Of a DNA stretch of 7,321 nt, positions 1 to 5,917 are shown piece after piece. Origin of the DNA: an uncultured Erysipelotrichaceae bacterium (GTDB lineage Bacteria > Bacillota_I > Bacilli_A > Erysipelotrichales > Coprobacillaceae); NCBI GenBank assembly GCA_945981915.1, contig CAMFRJ010000050.1, forward strand, positions 1 through 7,321. The letters run 5' to 3'. The notes below the pieces were generated by a model. It was given only the letters and a program-made list of their open reading frames with translations. It did no database searches and was not told the DNA's origin. Numbering within the stretch: the stretch's first letter is position 1; each line of letters starts with the position of its first letter. The translations under genes were made by a program, and so were the position numbers.

Positions 1-2
1 AT

Positions 3-114
3 AGTATTCACTATAAATAAAAAGAAAAAAGATCTTTCTTGGTCTCTATTGTCTGAATACTTTATGACATGGATTGAGATACTTTTTGCTTTGTATAAAG
101 TATCTTTATTTTTT
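3..114 (+). promoter_or_regulatory. Possible attenuator/riboswitch-like leader of thiT
   Basis: Three pairings in the thiT leader exclude one another. AGTATTCA (3-10) is perfectly complementary to TGAATACT (54-61). ATACTTTAT (57-65) is perfectly complementary to ATAAAGTAT (95-103). AGATACTTT (77-85) is perfectly complementary to AAAGTATCT (97-105), the terminator stem. The second pairing shares bases with both others, as in a classic P1/antiterminator/terminator arrangement. A small hairpin (22-27 with 35-40) lies inside the first enclosure. I do not see the conserved TPP riboswitch motifs expected before a thiamine transporter, nor any other aptamer class I know. A -10-like TATAAA at 12-17 could instead be a promoter, which would leave bases 3-10 out of the transcript. 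The pairings are seen; regulation is inferred. Confidence 0.4.
77..114 (+). terminator. Terminator-like hairpin inside the thiT leader
   Basis: A 9-bp perfect stem (77-85 with 97-105) with an 11-nt loop is followed by TTTATTTTTT (105-114), just before the Shine-Dalgarno of thiT. The stem has only two G-C pairs, so it would be a weak intrinsic terminator. Its position upstream of the coding region suggests an attenuator rather than the end of an upstream gene, but it could also end a transcript that begins left of the window. Confidence 0.45.
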
Positions 115-132
115 GACAAAGGAGTGAAATAC

Positions 133-645
133 ATGTTGAATTTAACAACAAAAAATATATCTTATATGGCATTGTTTGCAGCAATGCAGATTGTGCTAGA
201 ATATTGTACCAAAATCTTCGAAATGCCTCAGGGAGGGAATATCGCTTTTTCATTGGTTGCGATTATATTGTGTGGTTATTTAATGGACTGGACTTATGGT
301 CTGATTGTTTCTTTGGTTTGTTTAGGACTTCATTTTGCTTTGGGATTAGCGACTTTTTATGGTCCACTATCTGTCATCTTTGATTATGTCTTGCCAATGA
401 TCTTGATTGGATTAACATCTTTGATTCCATTAGTTAAATGGAAAGACTATGATTTGCCTATAGGTATCGTTATTATGGGTATATTGAAAACAATCTGTCA
501 TTTGATTTCTGGATGGTATGCTTTTCAAACACCATTAGTAGCGAATTTGATTTATAATTTACCTTACAATATTGCAACAATCATTGTTTGTTTTGTTTTA
601 TTTGTCCTTATCTATCCACACTTAAAAAAGACAATCTATATTTAA
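133..645 (+). CDS. thiT: Thiamine ECF transporter S component ThiT
   Basis: This 170-residue integral membrane protein binds thiamine as the S component of an energy-coupling-factor importer; the shared EcfA/A'/T module is not in the window. It is almost entirely hydrophobic, with about six membrane spans (roughly 8-28, 37-50, 54-74, 78-98, 109-130, 137-160). Family marks are MPQGG at 31-35, an acidic-aromatic DY at 84-85, His123 in HLISG, and Tyr141 and Asn146 in IYNLPYN. These match in order and spacing the thiamine-contacting Glu84, His125, Tyr146 and Asn151 of Lactococcus ThiT, with Asp in place of Glu as in Bacillus YuaJ. The ATG at 133 is chosen because AAAGGAG (118-124) sits 8 nt upstream; an in-frame extension back to TTG 49 has no ribosome binding site and would run through the leader hairpins. 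The gene is a single unit closed by its own terminator. A related S component with another vitamin is less likely. Confidence 0.88.
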   Translation: MLNLTTKNISYMALFAAMQIVLEYCTKIFEMPQGGNIAFSLVAIILCGYLMDWTYGLIVSLVCLGLHFALGLATFYGPLSVIFDYVLPMILIGLTSLIPLVKWKDYDLPIGIVIMGILKTICHLISGWYAFQTPLVANLIYNLPYNIATIIVCFVLFVLIYPHLKKTIYI

Positions 646-670
646 ACGACTCGCTGAGCCGTTTTTTCTT
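644..670 (+). terminator. Intrinsic terminator after thiT
   Basis: AAACG (644-648) pairs with CGTTT (660-664) and CTC (650-652) with GAG (656-658) around a GCT loop, with one A/C mismatch. Six T residues (662-667) follow. The hairpin begins inside the thiT stop codon and separates thiT from the next operon. Confidence 0.8.
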
Positions 671-697
671 TGAATCATCTATAATTTTGTGTATAAT
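670..697 (+). promoter_or_regulatory. Promoter of the ntdP-tsaEB-rimI-tsaD-rex-asnS operon
   Basis: A perfect sigma-A -10 box TATAAT lies at 692-697, with TTGAAT at 670-675 as the -35 (4 of 6 to TTGACA) and a 16-nt spacer. It lies between the thiT terminator and the AAGGAG ribosome binding site (709-714) of the first operon gene. It is the only good promoter seen before asnS ends, so it probably drives all seven genes. The 11-nt string GTGTATAATGT (689-699) recurs exactly at the second promoter (5823-5833). Confidence 0.7.
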
Positions 698-723
698 GTA
701 AATGTTTTAAGGAGTAATGTATT

Positions 724-1266
724 ATGAAAGATAACATAGTCGGTAATAAAATCTTAATACATGGATATAAACATAGTGGTCAGGTACATCGATGTTGGTC
801 AAAAGGTCTTGTCTTACAAGAAACAAAAGATCACTTTATCGTTATCAATAATAGAACATTGGTGACTGAATCTGATGGTAGAATGTGGCATACTAGAGAA
901 CCAGCAATTTGGTATATGCCAAAGAATAAATGGTATAATGTCATTTGTATGATTAGAAAAACAGGTGTTTATTATTATTGTAATATTGCATCTCCAACAT
1001 TATATGATGGAGAAGCATTAAAATATATTGATTATGATCTTGATTTGAAGGTTTTTCCAGATGGGAATTATCGTGTTCTTGATCAGGAAGAATATCGCCA
1101 ACATGCTCAATTGATGGGTTATAGTGATGAGTTGGATAAAATCTTAAAGAAACAGTTAGAGAAGTTAATTGAGATGGCTAAAGAAAAAAAAGGGCCATTT
1201 GATGATTCTTTTACGAAAAAATGGTATAAATTTTATCAAGATTTAAAAGAGGGATATCATGAATAA
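724..1266 (+). CDS. ntdP: Nucleoside tri-/diphosphate phosphatase, DUF402 (YgaC/Ntdp)
   Basis: The 180-residue cytosolic protein belongs to the DUF402 family; Staphylococcus Ntdp of this family hydrolyses nucleoside tri- and diphosphates with a divalent metal. Its full length closely tracks the family. The N-terminal YKHSGQVHRCWS (15-26) carries Arg23, the presumed proton donor. TLVTESDGR (45-53) and TREPAIWY (57-64) form the barrel core, and YYYCNIASP (83-91) brings Asn87. YIDYDLD (101-107) supplies Asp103, Asp105 and Asp107, and LDQEEY (119-124) supplies Asp120 and Glu123, the expected metal-ligand set. A charged helical tail follows (about 135-178). The start is fixed by AAGGAG 9 nt upstream. 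It is the first gene of the operon and overlaps tsaE by 8 nt, suggesting translational coupling. Its physiological substrate is not known to me, and the link to t6A synthesis is by position only. Confidence 0.88.
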   Translation: MKDNIVGNKILIHGYKHSGQVHRCWSKGLVLQETKDHFIVINNRTLVTESDGRMWHTREPAIWYMPKNKWYNVICMIRKTGVYYYCNIASPTLYDGEALKYIDYDLDLKVFPDGNYRVLDQEEYRQHAQLMGYSDELDKILKKQLEKLIEMAKEKKGPFDDSFTKKWYKFYQDLKEGYHE

Positions 1267-1729
1267 AATTATAGAAATTCAAAGTTTACAGGAGACAATT
1301 GATTTAGGAAAGAAGTTAGGTCGTTTATTAAGACCAGGAATGATGATTACTTTAAATGGTGATTTAGGTGCAGGTAAAACAACTTTTACGAAGGGAATAG
1401 GTCAAGCTTTAGGTATAGAACGAGTCATCAATTCTCCTACTTTTACTATTTTAAAACAATATCAAGGAATTTATCAATTATCTCATTTTGATGCTTATCG
1501 TTTAGAAGGACAAAGCGATGATCTGGGTTTTGAGGAAATATTTGATAGTGATGATATTTGTGTGATTGAATGGCCAGAATTTATTGAAGATATTTTACCC
1601 GAAAATCGTTTAGATATTACGATTCTTCGTCAAGGACCTCAACAAAGACAATTTGTCTTTAGACCAAATGGAAATATATATGAAGATATAGTAGGAGAGT
1701 TAACAAATGAAAACAATCGTCATGGATAG
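1259..1729 (+). CDS. tsaE: tRNA t6A biosynthesis ATPase TsaE
   Basis: TsaE is the small P-loop ATPase that binds the TsaB-TsaD dimer and is needed for repeated cycles of threonylcarbamoyl transfer to tRNA A37. The 156-residue protein has normal family length. The Walker A motif GDLGAGKT spans 34-41. SPTFT (59-63) is the switch-like segment, HFDAYRL (76-82) contains the conserved Asp78, and IEWPE (103-107) holds the conserved EW pair. ATG 1259 lies inside the end of ntdP, with AGAGGG (1248-1253) just upstream. The 3' end overlaps tsaB by 23 nt. Its place beside tsaB, rimI and tsaD matches the Bacillus ydiB-ydiC-ydiD-ydiE cluster, so assignment is firm. Confidence 0.96.
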   Translation: MNKIIEIQSLQETIDLGKKLGRLLRPGMMITLNGDLGAGKTTFTKGIGQALGIERVINSPTFTILKQYQGIYQLSHFDAYRLEGQSDDLGFEEIFDSDDICVIEWPEFIEDILPENRLDITILRQGPQQRQFVFRPNGNIYEDIVGELTNENNRHG

Positions 1730-2312
1730 TGCAAATCAATATTTAGTTGTTGCTTTATATGAAGATGGAAAATGCCTAGATAAGATTCAAGAAATAGGAA
1801 ATCGTAAACAATCTGAATACGCTATTGTTTATTTAGAAAAATTATTAAAGAAACATCATTTGCAGGTCCTTGATTTTGATGAAATGGTCATAACAATTGG
1901 ACCTGGATCTTATACAGGAGTCAGAGTTGCTTTAACGATTGCAAAAACATTGGCTGCTGTTTCATCTATCAAAATTAAGACGGTTTCTTCATTGAAAGCA
2001 ATGGCTGGTTTTAAAAAAGCAATCTCTATTTTAGATGCCAGAAGTCAAAAAATTTTTTTAGGTGTTTATAATGAAGGAAAAGTAGTTGTTGAGGATTGCA
2101 TGACTACATTGGATCAGTTTGATCATTATCGACAAATATATCCTGATTATGAAGTCGTAGGAGATGTTTCTTTAGTGAACATGGAAGGACAATGTGGTGA
2201 TCTTGCTCATTTGATTTATGAACTTTCAAAAATTGAAGAATATAGAAGCGATGTTGATCATTTGGTTCCAGAATACATTAAGGATGTTGAGGCCAAAAAA
2301 ATATGTCAATAA
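1707..2312 (+). CDS. tsaB: tRNA t6A biosynthesis scaffold protein TsaB
   Basis: TsaB is a catalytically degenerate paralogue of TsaD that dimerises with it and holds the complex together in t6A37 synthesis. The N-terminal ASKHA-like fold starts with MKTIVMDSAN. QSEY (35-38) follows, and the hallmark GPGSYTGVR lies at 65-73, then the helix ALTIAKTLA. LDARSQKIFLGVY, starting near 106, matches the family DAR strand. The C-terminal LVPEYIKDVEAKK retains the usual P-Y-(L/I)-(R/K) ending, so the protein is complete although at 201 residues it is about 30 shorter than E. coli and B. subtilis TsaB, the loss being in the variable second half. TAGGAGAG (1692-1699) lies before ATG 1707 within tsaE. It overlaps rimI by 10 nt. 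Confidence 0.95.
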   Translation: MKTIVMDSANQYLVVALYEDGKCLDKIQEIGNRKQSEYAIVYLEKLLKKHHLQVLDFDEMVITIGPGSYTGVRVALTIAKTLAAVSSIKIKTVSSLKAMAGFKKAISILDARSQKIFLGVYNEGKVVVEDCMTTLDQFDHYRQIYPDYEVVGDVSLVNMEGQCGDLAHLIYELSKIEEYRSDVDHLVPEYIKDVEAKKICQ

Positions 2313-2743
2313 GATTGATGGAAGCAACAGATGTTCCTATTGTTGCTGCAATAGAAGAACAGTTATTTTCTTCACCTTGGGCAAAAGAGGATTTCTATCA
2401 TGAACTCTTCAATAATCCTTTTGCAAGATATTATGTTCTTGAAGATGACCAATTGATCAAAGGATATATAGGTTTATGGTTGATGGGAGATCAATGTCAA
2501 ATAACAACCATTGGCGTTTCTTGTGATGAGCAAGGACATGGTTATGGAAGTCAGTTAATAGAAAAAGCTATTCAGAAAAGTTTAGAGCTTCACTACAAGA
2601 ATGTCAATTTAGAAGTGCGAGTTTCTAATCGAAAGGCAATAGCTTTATATCAAAAATATGAATTTAAAAATGTTGCTGTTAGAAAAAATTACTATGAAAA
2701 TCATGAAGATGCTTACTTGATGATCAAAGAATTGGAGGGATAA
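2303..2743 (+). CDS. rimI: Ribosomal protein N-acetyltransferase RimI (GNAT family)
   Basis: This 146-residue GNAT enzyme resembles RimI, which acetylates the N-terminal residue of ribosomal protein S18 using acetyl-CoA. Visible marks are PW (25-26) and the F..EL..NPFARYYV stretch (31-45) of the substrate-binding side. QGHGYG (77-82) is the acetyl-CoA pyrophosphate loop, with Gln at the usual Arg position. LEVRVSN (103-109) contains the presumed general base Glu104. ALY (114-116) contains the presumed general acid Tyr116, and the RKNYY...DAYLM ending is typical. ATG 2303 overlaps tsaB by 10 nt with only a weak TGAGG upstream, suggesting translation coupled to tsaB. One nucleotide separates it from tsaD. 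Linkage to t6A genes is conserved in Firmicutes, but the true substrate in this organism is inferred. Confidence 0.92.
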   Translation: MSIRLMEATDVPIVAAIEEQLFSSPWAKEDFYHELFNNPFARYYVLEDDQLIKGYIGLWLMGDQCQITTIGVSCDEQGHGYGSQLIEKAIQKSLELHYKNVNLEVRVSNRKAIALYQKYEFKNVAVRKNYYENHEDAYLMIKELEG

Positions 2744-2744
2744 G

Positions 2745-3767
2745 ATGTCTTTATTATTAGCGATAGAATCTAGTTGTGATGAAATGGCTATGGCAATTTT
2801 AAAAGATGAAAGAGAGTTTTTAAGTAGTGTTGTTGCCAGCCAAATTGATATACATGCTTTGTATGGAGGGGTTGTTCCTGAAATTGCAAGTCGAAAACAT
2901 GTTGAATGTGTGTCGCTTGTTCTCAAAGAAACACTTCAGCAAGCTCATGTCACAATGAATGATATTGATGCCATTTGTGTTACAAAAGGCCCTGGATTGG
3001 TTGGATCTTTACATATTGGACTACAGGTGGCCAAAACATTGTCATTGACTTATCAAAAACCACTCATCGGAGTTCATCATATTGCAGGACATATTTATGC
3101 CAATTTATATGAAGATGATATCATCTATCCCGCATTGTGTCTGGTGGTTTCGGGAGGTCATAGCGAATTGGTTTTAATGGAAAGACCTTTTTCATTTCGC
3201 GTGATTGGGGAAACGCTTGATGATGCAGTTGGTGAGGCCTACGATAAGGTCGGAAGAGTGTTAAATCTCCCTTATCCTGGAGGACCTATTATTGATAAAA
3301 TGGCTCATTTGGGACAACCAAGATATCATTTACCAAAACCATTGGATGATGATAGTTATAATTTTAGTTTTAGTGGTTTAAAATCTGCAGTGATTAATTT
3401 AGTTCATAATTGTCATCAAAGACATGAAGAAATTATTGAAAATGATCTGGCGGCTTCTTTCCAAAATGTTGTCGTTGATGTTTTGGTGGAAAAAACGGTC
3501 AAAGCAGTTAAAGAATATGGAGTGCATCAAGTCATGGTTGCCGGGGGTGTTTCAGCTAATCAAGGATTAAGAGAAAAGATGCATGAAGCTATAGCTTCGT
3601 TCAATGATGTCAAATTATCAATGCCACCGATGAAATGTTGTACTGATAATGCGATGATGATTGCTTTAGCGGGAAAAGTTATGTATGATCATCAACAATT
3701 TAGTGATTTATCTCTTGGCATAAAGCCACATCTTGATTTAGAATTAGAATCAATAGAGGTGAAATAG
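2745..3767 (+). CDS. tsaD: tRNA N6-adenosine threonylcarbamoyltransferase TsaD
   Basis: TsaD is the catalytic subunit that moves the threonylcarbamoyl group from threonylcarbamoyl-AMP onto N6 of A37 in tRNAs reading ANN codons. At 340 residues it has normal length. The ASKHA ATP-binding core is complete: AIESSCDE (6-13), VTKGPGLVGSLH (79-90), VVSGGHSEL (134-142), DDAVGEAYDKVGR (159-171), the FSFSGLK segment (207-213) and AGGVSAN (266-272). The metal-binding HIAGH motif gives His112 and His116, and Asp301 in TDNAMM is the third ligand. GGAGGG (2734-2739) lies 5 nt before ATG 2745. It follows rimI by 1 nt and precedes rex by 3 nt. No key residue is missing; this is one of the surest calls in the window. 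Confidence 0.98.
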   Translation: MSLLLAIESSCDEMAMAILKDEREFLSSVVASQIDIHALYGGVVPEIASRKHVECVSLVLKETLQQAHVTMNDIDAICVTKGPGLVGSLHIGLQVAKTLSLTYQKPLIGVHHIAGHIYANLYEDDIIYPALCLVVSGGHSELVLMERPFSFRVIGETLDDAVGEAYDKVGRVLNLPYPGGPIIDKMAHLGQPRYHLPKPLDDDSYNFSFSGLKSAVINLVHNCHQRHEEIIENDLAASFQNVVVDVLVEKTVKAVKEYGVHQVMVAGGVSANQGLREKMHEAIASFNDVKLSMPPMKCCTDNAMMIALAGKVMYDHQQFSDLSLGIKPHLDLELESIEVK

Positions 3768-3770
3768 AAT

Positions 3771-4403
3771 ATGGAAAAGAAGATTTCAAAAGCAACGATG
3801 TCAAGATTTCCTGTTTATTTAAAAGCGTTAAGAAAAATGCAGCATGAGGGGAAAGAAACGTGTCTATCAAGTGAATTGTTTGAAATTACTGGTATACAGG
3901 ATACAACAATACGTAGAGATTTTACATATCTATCAAAAACTGATAACTTTGGAAGACGTGGAAGAGGATATGATGTGAAGCATCTGATAGACGGATTAAG
4001 TGAGGTCTTGGGACTTGGTTTAGATGAGCCGATTATTTTGATTGGTGTTGGTAATTTAGGAAGTGCTATCTTAAAATATAATCGTTGGCAGTATACAGTT
4101 GGAAAGATTGTTGGTGGTTATGATATGGATAAAAATAAAGAAGGAGAAAGATTTGGTATCAAGATCTATCATATTGACGATCTTGAAGCCACCTTTCCAA
4201 AAGGATGTAAGATTGCGATTCTAGCAATTTCAGAAAATGTACAAGAAACAGTTGATCGTTTAATAAAATTGGGAATAAAAGGAATTGTAGACTTTACACA
4301 TAGTCATTTTATGGTTGGTGAAGGAGTAGAAGTACAGACAGTTGATGTTGTCGTCGCTATTCAAGAACTCGTTATTAAAATGAAAACAAATGATACAGAA
4401 TAG
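3771..4403 (+). CDS. rex: Redox-sensing transcriptional repressor Rex, divergent
   Basis: Rex repressors bind DNA when NAD+ is high and let go when NADH binds, controlling fermentation and anaerobic genes. The 210-residue protein has the family's two parts. The N-terminal winged helix (about 5-80) includes [10 protein letters not shown] and SSELFEITG. The C-terminal Rossmann domain has [12 protein letters not shown] (90-101), YDMD (117-120) at the end of the second strand, LAIS (151-154), and the C-terminal helix that swaps between subunits. Several signatures are altered: the recognition helix reads TTIRRDF (45-51) where most Rex proteins have AQVRKDF, about three extra residues lie before GRRGRGY (61-67; usually GKRGVGY), and VDLSVELQ is replaced by VDVVVAIQ (191-198). 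AGAGGTGA (3755-3762) precedes ATG 3771. Placement after tsaD is conserved in Bacillota. A paralogue with a different operator is possible. Confidence 0.88.
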   Translation: MEKKISKATMSRFPVYLKALRKMQHEGKETCLSSELFEITGIQDTTIRRDFTYLSKTDNFGRRGRGYDVKHLIDGLSEVLGLGLDEPIILIGVGNLGSAILKYNRWQYTVGKIVGGYDMDKNKEGERFGIKIYHIDDLEATFPKGCKIAILAISENVQETVDRLIKLGIKGIVDFTHSHFMVGEGVEVQTVDVVVAIQELVIKMKTNDTE

Positions 4404-4414
4404 GGAGAGAGAGT

Positions 4415-5797
4415 ATGTTTGAATTTATTACAGTAAGAGAATTATTTGAATTATATATTAATGATAGAACACAATTAGATGGAATTGAGTATGTTGAATT
4501 GCAGGGGTGGATCCGTACAAACAGAAATAGCGGTAAAGTGGGATTTATGGCTTTAAATGATGGAACATATTTTAAAAATGTGCAAATTGTCTATTTAGAA
4601 GATACATTAGATAATTATCATGAAGCTTCACATATTTCAACTGGTTCGGCAGTTAAAGTCACAGGAAAATTGAAATTAACACCTGAAGGAAAACAACCTT
4701 TTGAAATTGAAGCAACTGAAATTGTTGTTGAAGGAGCTTGTGCAGATGATTATCCGTTACAAAAGAAAAGACATTCCTTTGAATTTATGAGAGAAATTCC
4801 TCATTTAAGACCACGTGCCAATACTTTTTATGCAATCTTTAGATTAAGATCGGTTTTATCAATGGCAATTCATGAATTCTTTCAAAATCAAGGATTTGTT
4901 TATGTTCATACACCTATCATCACTTCTAATGATGGAGAGGGTGCAGGTGAAATGTTTAGAGCAACAACAATAGATAATACTGAATTTGATAAAGATTTCT
5001 TTGGAAAAGAAGCTTTTTTAACAGTCACAGGGCAATTACATGTTGAAGCTTTTGCTTTAGCTTATCGCGATGTATATACATTTGGACCAGCTTTTAGAGC
5101 TGAAAATTCAAATACTTCAAGACATGCTAGTGAATTCTGGATGATTGAACCAGAAATTGCTTTTGCGGATTTAGAAGATGATATGGATCTGATTGAAGAT
5201 ATGGTCAAATATTGTATTGATTATGTTTTAGAAAATGCACCAGAAGAAATGAAATTTTTTGAAAGCATGATTGATAAAGATTGTATCCAACGTATTACAC
5301 GTGTTAAAAACAGTGATTTCAAACGTATGACATATACAGAAGCGATTGACTATTTATTAAAGGCTGATGTGAAATTTGAAAACAAAGTAGAATGGGGAAT
5401 GGATCTTAATTCAGAACATGAACGATATATTTGTGAAGAGATTGTTAAAGGTCCTGTTTTCTTAACAGATTATCCAAAAGAAATTAAAGCATTCTATATG
5501 CGTTTAAATGATGATGGTAAAACTGTAGCTGCTTGTGATTTATTGGTTCCAGGAATTGGTGAGTTGGTGGGTGGCTCACAACGTGAAGAAAGATATGATG
5601 TTTTAGAAAAAATCATGGATGAAAAAGGAATGGCCAAAGAAGGATTACAGTGGTATATGGATCTACGTCGCTTTGGTGGGTGTAAGCATGCCGGATTTGG
5701 TTTAGGATTTGATCGTTTCTTAATGTATTTAACAGGTATGCAAAATATCAGAGATGTTGAACCTTATCCAAGAACACCAAGAAATTTAAAATTCTAA
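4415..5797 (+). CDS. asnS: Asparaginyl-tRNA synthetase
   Basis: AsnS is a class IIb aminoacyl-tRNA synthetase that charges tRNA-Asn with asparagine using ATP. The 460-residue protein is full length. An OB-fold anticodon-binding domain occupies about 24-108 ([24 protein letters not shown]). [16 protein letters not shown] (155-170) forms motif 1, followed by GEGAGEMFR (174-182) and [12 protein letters not shown]. Motif 2 is [20 protein letters not shown] (223-242), and motif 3 is [15 protein letters not shown] (427-441), ending in the usual [20 protein letters not shown] (382-394) also fits. The asparagine- rather than aspartate-type sequence ([11 protein letters not shown]) and the long insert after motif 2 support AsnS over AspS. 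AGGGAGAG (4402-4409) lies before ATG 4415, 11 nt after rex. It is the last gene of the operon, before a strong terminator. Confidence 0.97.
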   Translation: MFEFITVRELFELYINDRTQLDGIEYVELQGWIRTNRNSGKVGFMALNDGTYFKNVQIVYLEDTLDNYHEASHISTGSAVKVTGKLKLTPEGKQPFEIEATEIVVEGACADDYPLQKKRHSFEFMREIPHLRPRANTFYAIFRLRSVLSMAIHEFFQNQGFVYVHTPIITSNDGEGAGEMFRATTIDNTEFDKDFFGKEAFLTVTGQLHVEAFALAYRDVYTFGPAFRAENSNTSRHASEFWMIEPEIAFADLEDDMDLIEDMVKYCIDYVLENAPEEMKFFESMIDKDCIQRITRVKNSDFKRMTYTEAIDYLLKADVKFENKVEWGMDLNSEHERYICEEIVKGPVFLTDYPKEIKAFYMRLNDDGKTVAACDLLVPGIGELVGGSQREERYDVLEKIMDEKGMAKEGLQWYMDLRRFGGCKHAGFGLGFDRFLMYLTGMQNIRDVEPYPRTPRNLKF

Positions 5798-5821
5798 AAG
5801 CCTATTAAGTAGGCTTTTTTT
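5796..5821 (+). terminator. Intrinsic terminator after asnS
   Basis: A perfect 9-bp stem, AAAAGCCTA (5796-5804) with TAGGCTTTT (5810-5818), encloses a 5-nt loop and runs into seven T residues (5815-5821). It overlaps the asnS stop codon and closes the operon. The A run on the left arm means it could also act weakly on the opposite strand. Confidence 0.9.
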
Positions 5822-5822
5822 G

Positions 5823-5833
5823 GTGTATAATGT
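5823..5833 (+). promoter_or_regulatory. Probable promoter -10 region of the metallophosphoesterase gene
   Basis: TATAAT at 5826-5831 lies within GTGTATAATGT, identical over 11 nt to the promoter at 689-699. No good -35 is visible: a 17-nt spacer places it at TATTAA inside the asnS terminator stem. Transcription would start near 5838, giving a leader of about 75 nt. A 6-bp dyad, ATGTCT (5830-5835) with AGACAT (5849-5854), covers the -10 edge and the start region and could be an operator or a 5' hairpin. Confidence 0.5.
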
Positions 5834-5874
5834 CTAATGAAGATGTAAAGACATACACTTTGCTTTTATATAAC

Positions 5875-5917
5875 AGAGAGGAGGAAAGTCGAGATAGTCT
5901 GCTCGAATAATATCATG
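5875..5917 (+). promoter_or_regulatory. Shine-Dalgarno separated from the start codon by a hairpin
   Basis: A very strong AGAGGAGGA (5877-5885) lies 29 nt before ATG 5915, too far for normal initiation. Between them TCGAG (5889-5893) pairs perfectly with CTCGA (5902-5906) around an 8-nt loop. Folding would leave 3 + 8 unpaired nucleotides between the two sites, close to normal spacing. The only near-cognate start at ordinary distance is an in-frame ATA at 5894. Which start is used cannot be settled from the sequence. Confidence 0.5.

Noticed and set aside
49..132. Longer N-terminus for ThiT starting at TTG 49
   Set aside because: No ribosome binding site precedes it, the added residues are not part of the family, and it would cover the leader hairpins; ATG 133 has AAAGGAG at proper distance.
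1..132. TPP riboswitch before thiT
   Set aside because: I looked for the CTGAGA and CCTGATC-type conserved segments and did not find them; only generic switch-like pairing is present.
113..141. Promoter with a perfect -35 TTGACA at 113-118 before thiT
   Set aside because: The expected -10 position falls on TTGAAT inside the coding region, with the start codon in the spacer; a poor -10 and an impossible position for driving thiT.
62..253. Minus-strand reading frame over the start of thiT
   Set aside because: It is short, lies opposite the leader and a well-supported gene, has no recognisable product and no promoter or ribosome binding site of note.
687..706. Rex operator at the operon promoter, suggesting autoregulation
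   Set aside because: Only the half-site TTGTG is present; the matching CACAA half at the proper distance is missing.
2218..2403. Plus-strand 61-codon frame across the tsaB/rimI junction
   Set aside because: It is a shadow frame over two strongly supported genes with no family resemblance.
2645..2926. Minus-strand 93-codon frame opposite rimI and tsaD
   Set aside because: It is antisense to conserved coding sequence, with no recognisable product; chance opening in AT-rich DNA explains it.
5880..5905. Start of an RNase P RNA gene (GAGGAAAGTC followed by TGCTCG resembles the conserved 5' part)
   Set aside because: Only about 10 consecutive bases match and they lie in a purine-rich Shine-Dalgarno; the following conserved segments are absent and the sequence becomes a clear metallophosphoesterase coding frame within 25 nt.
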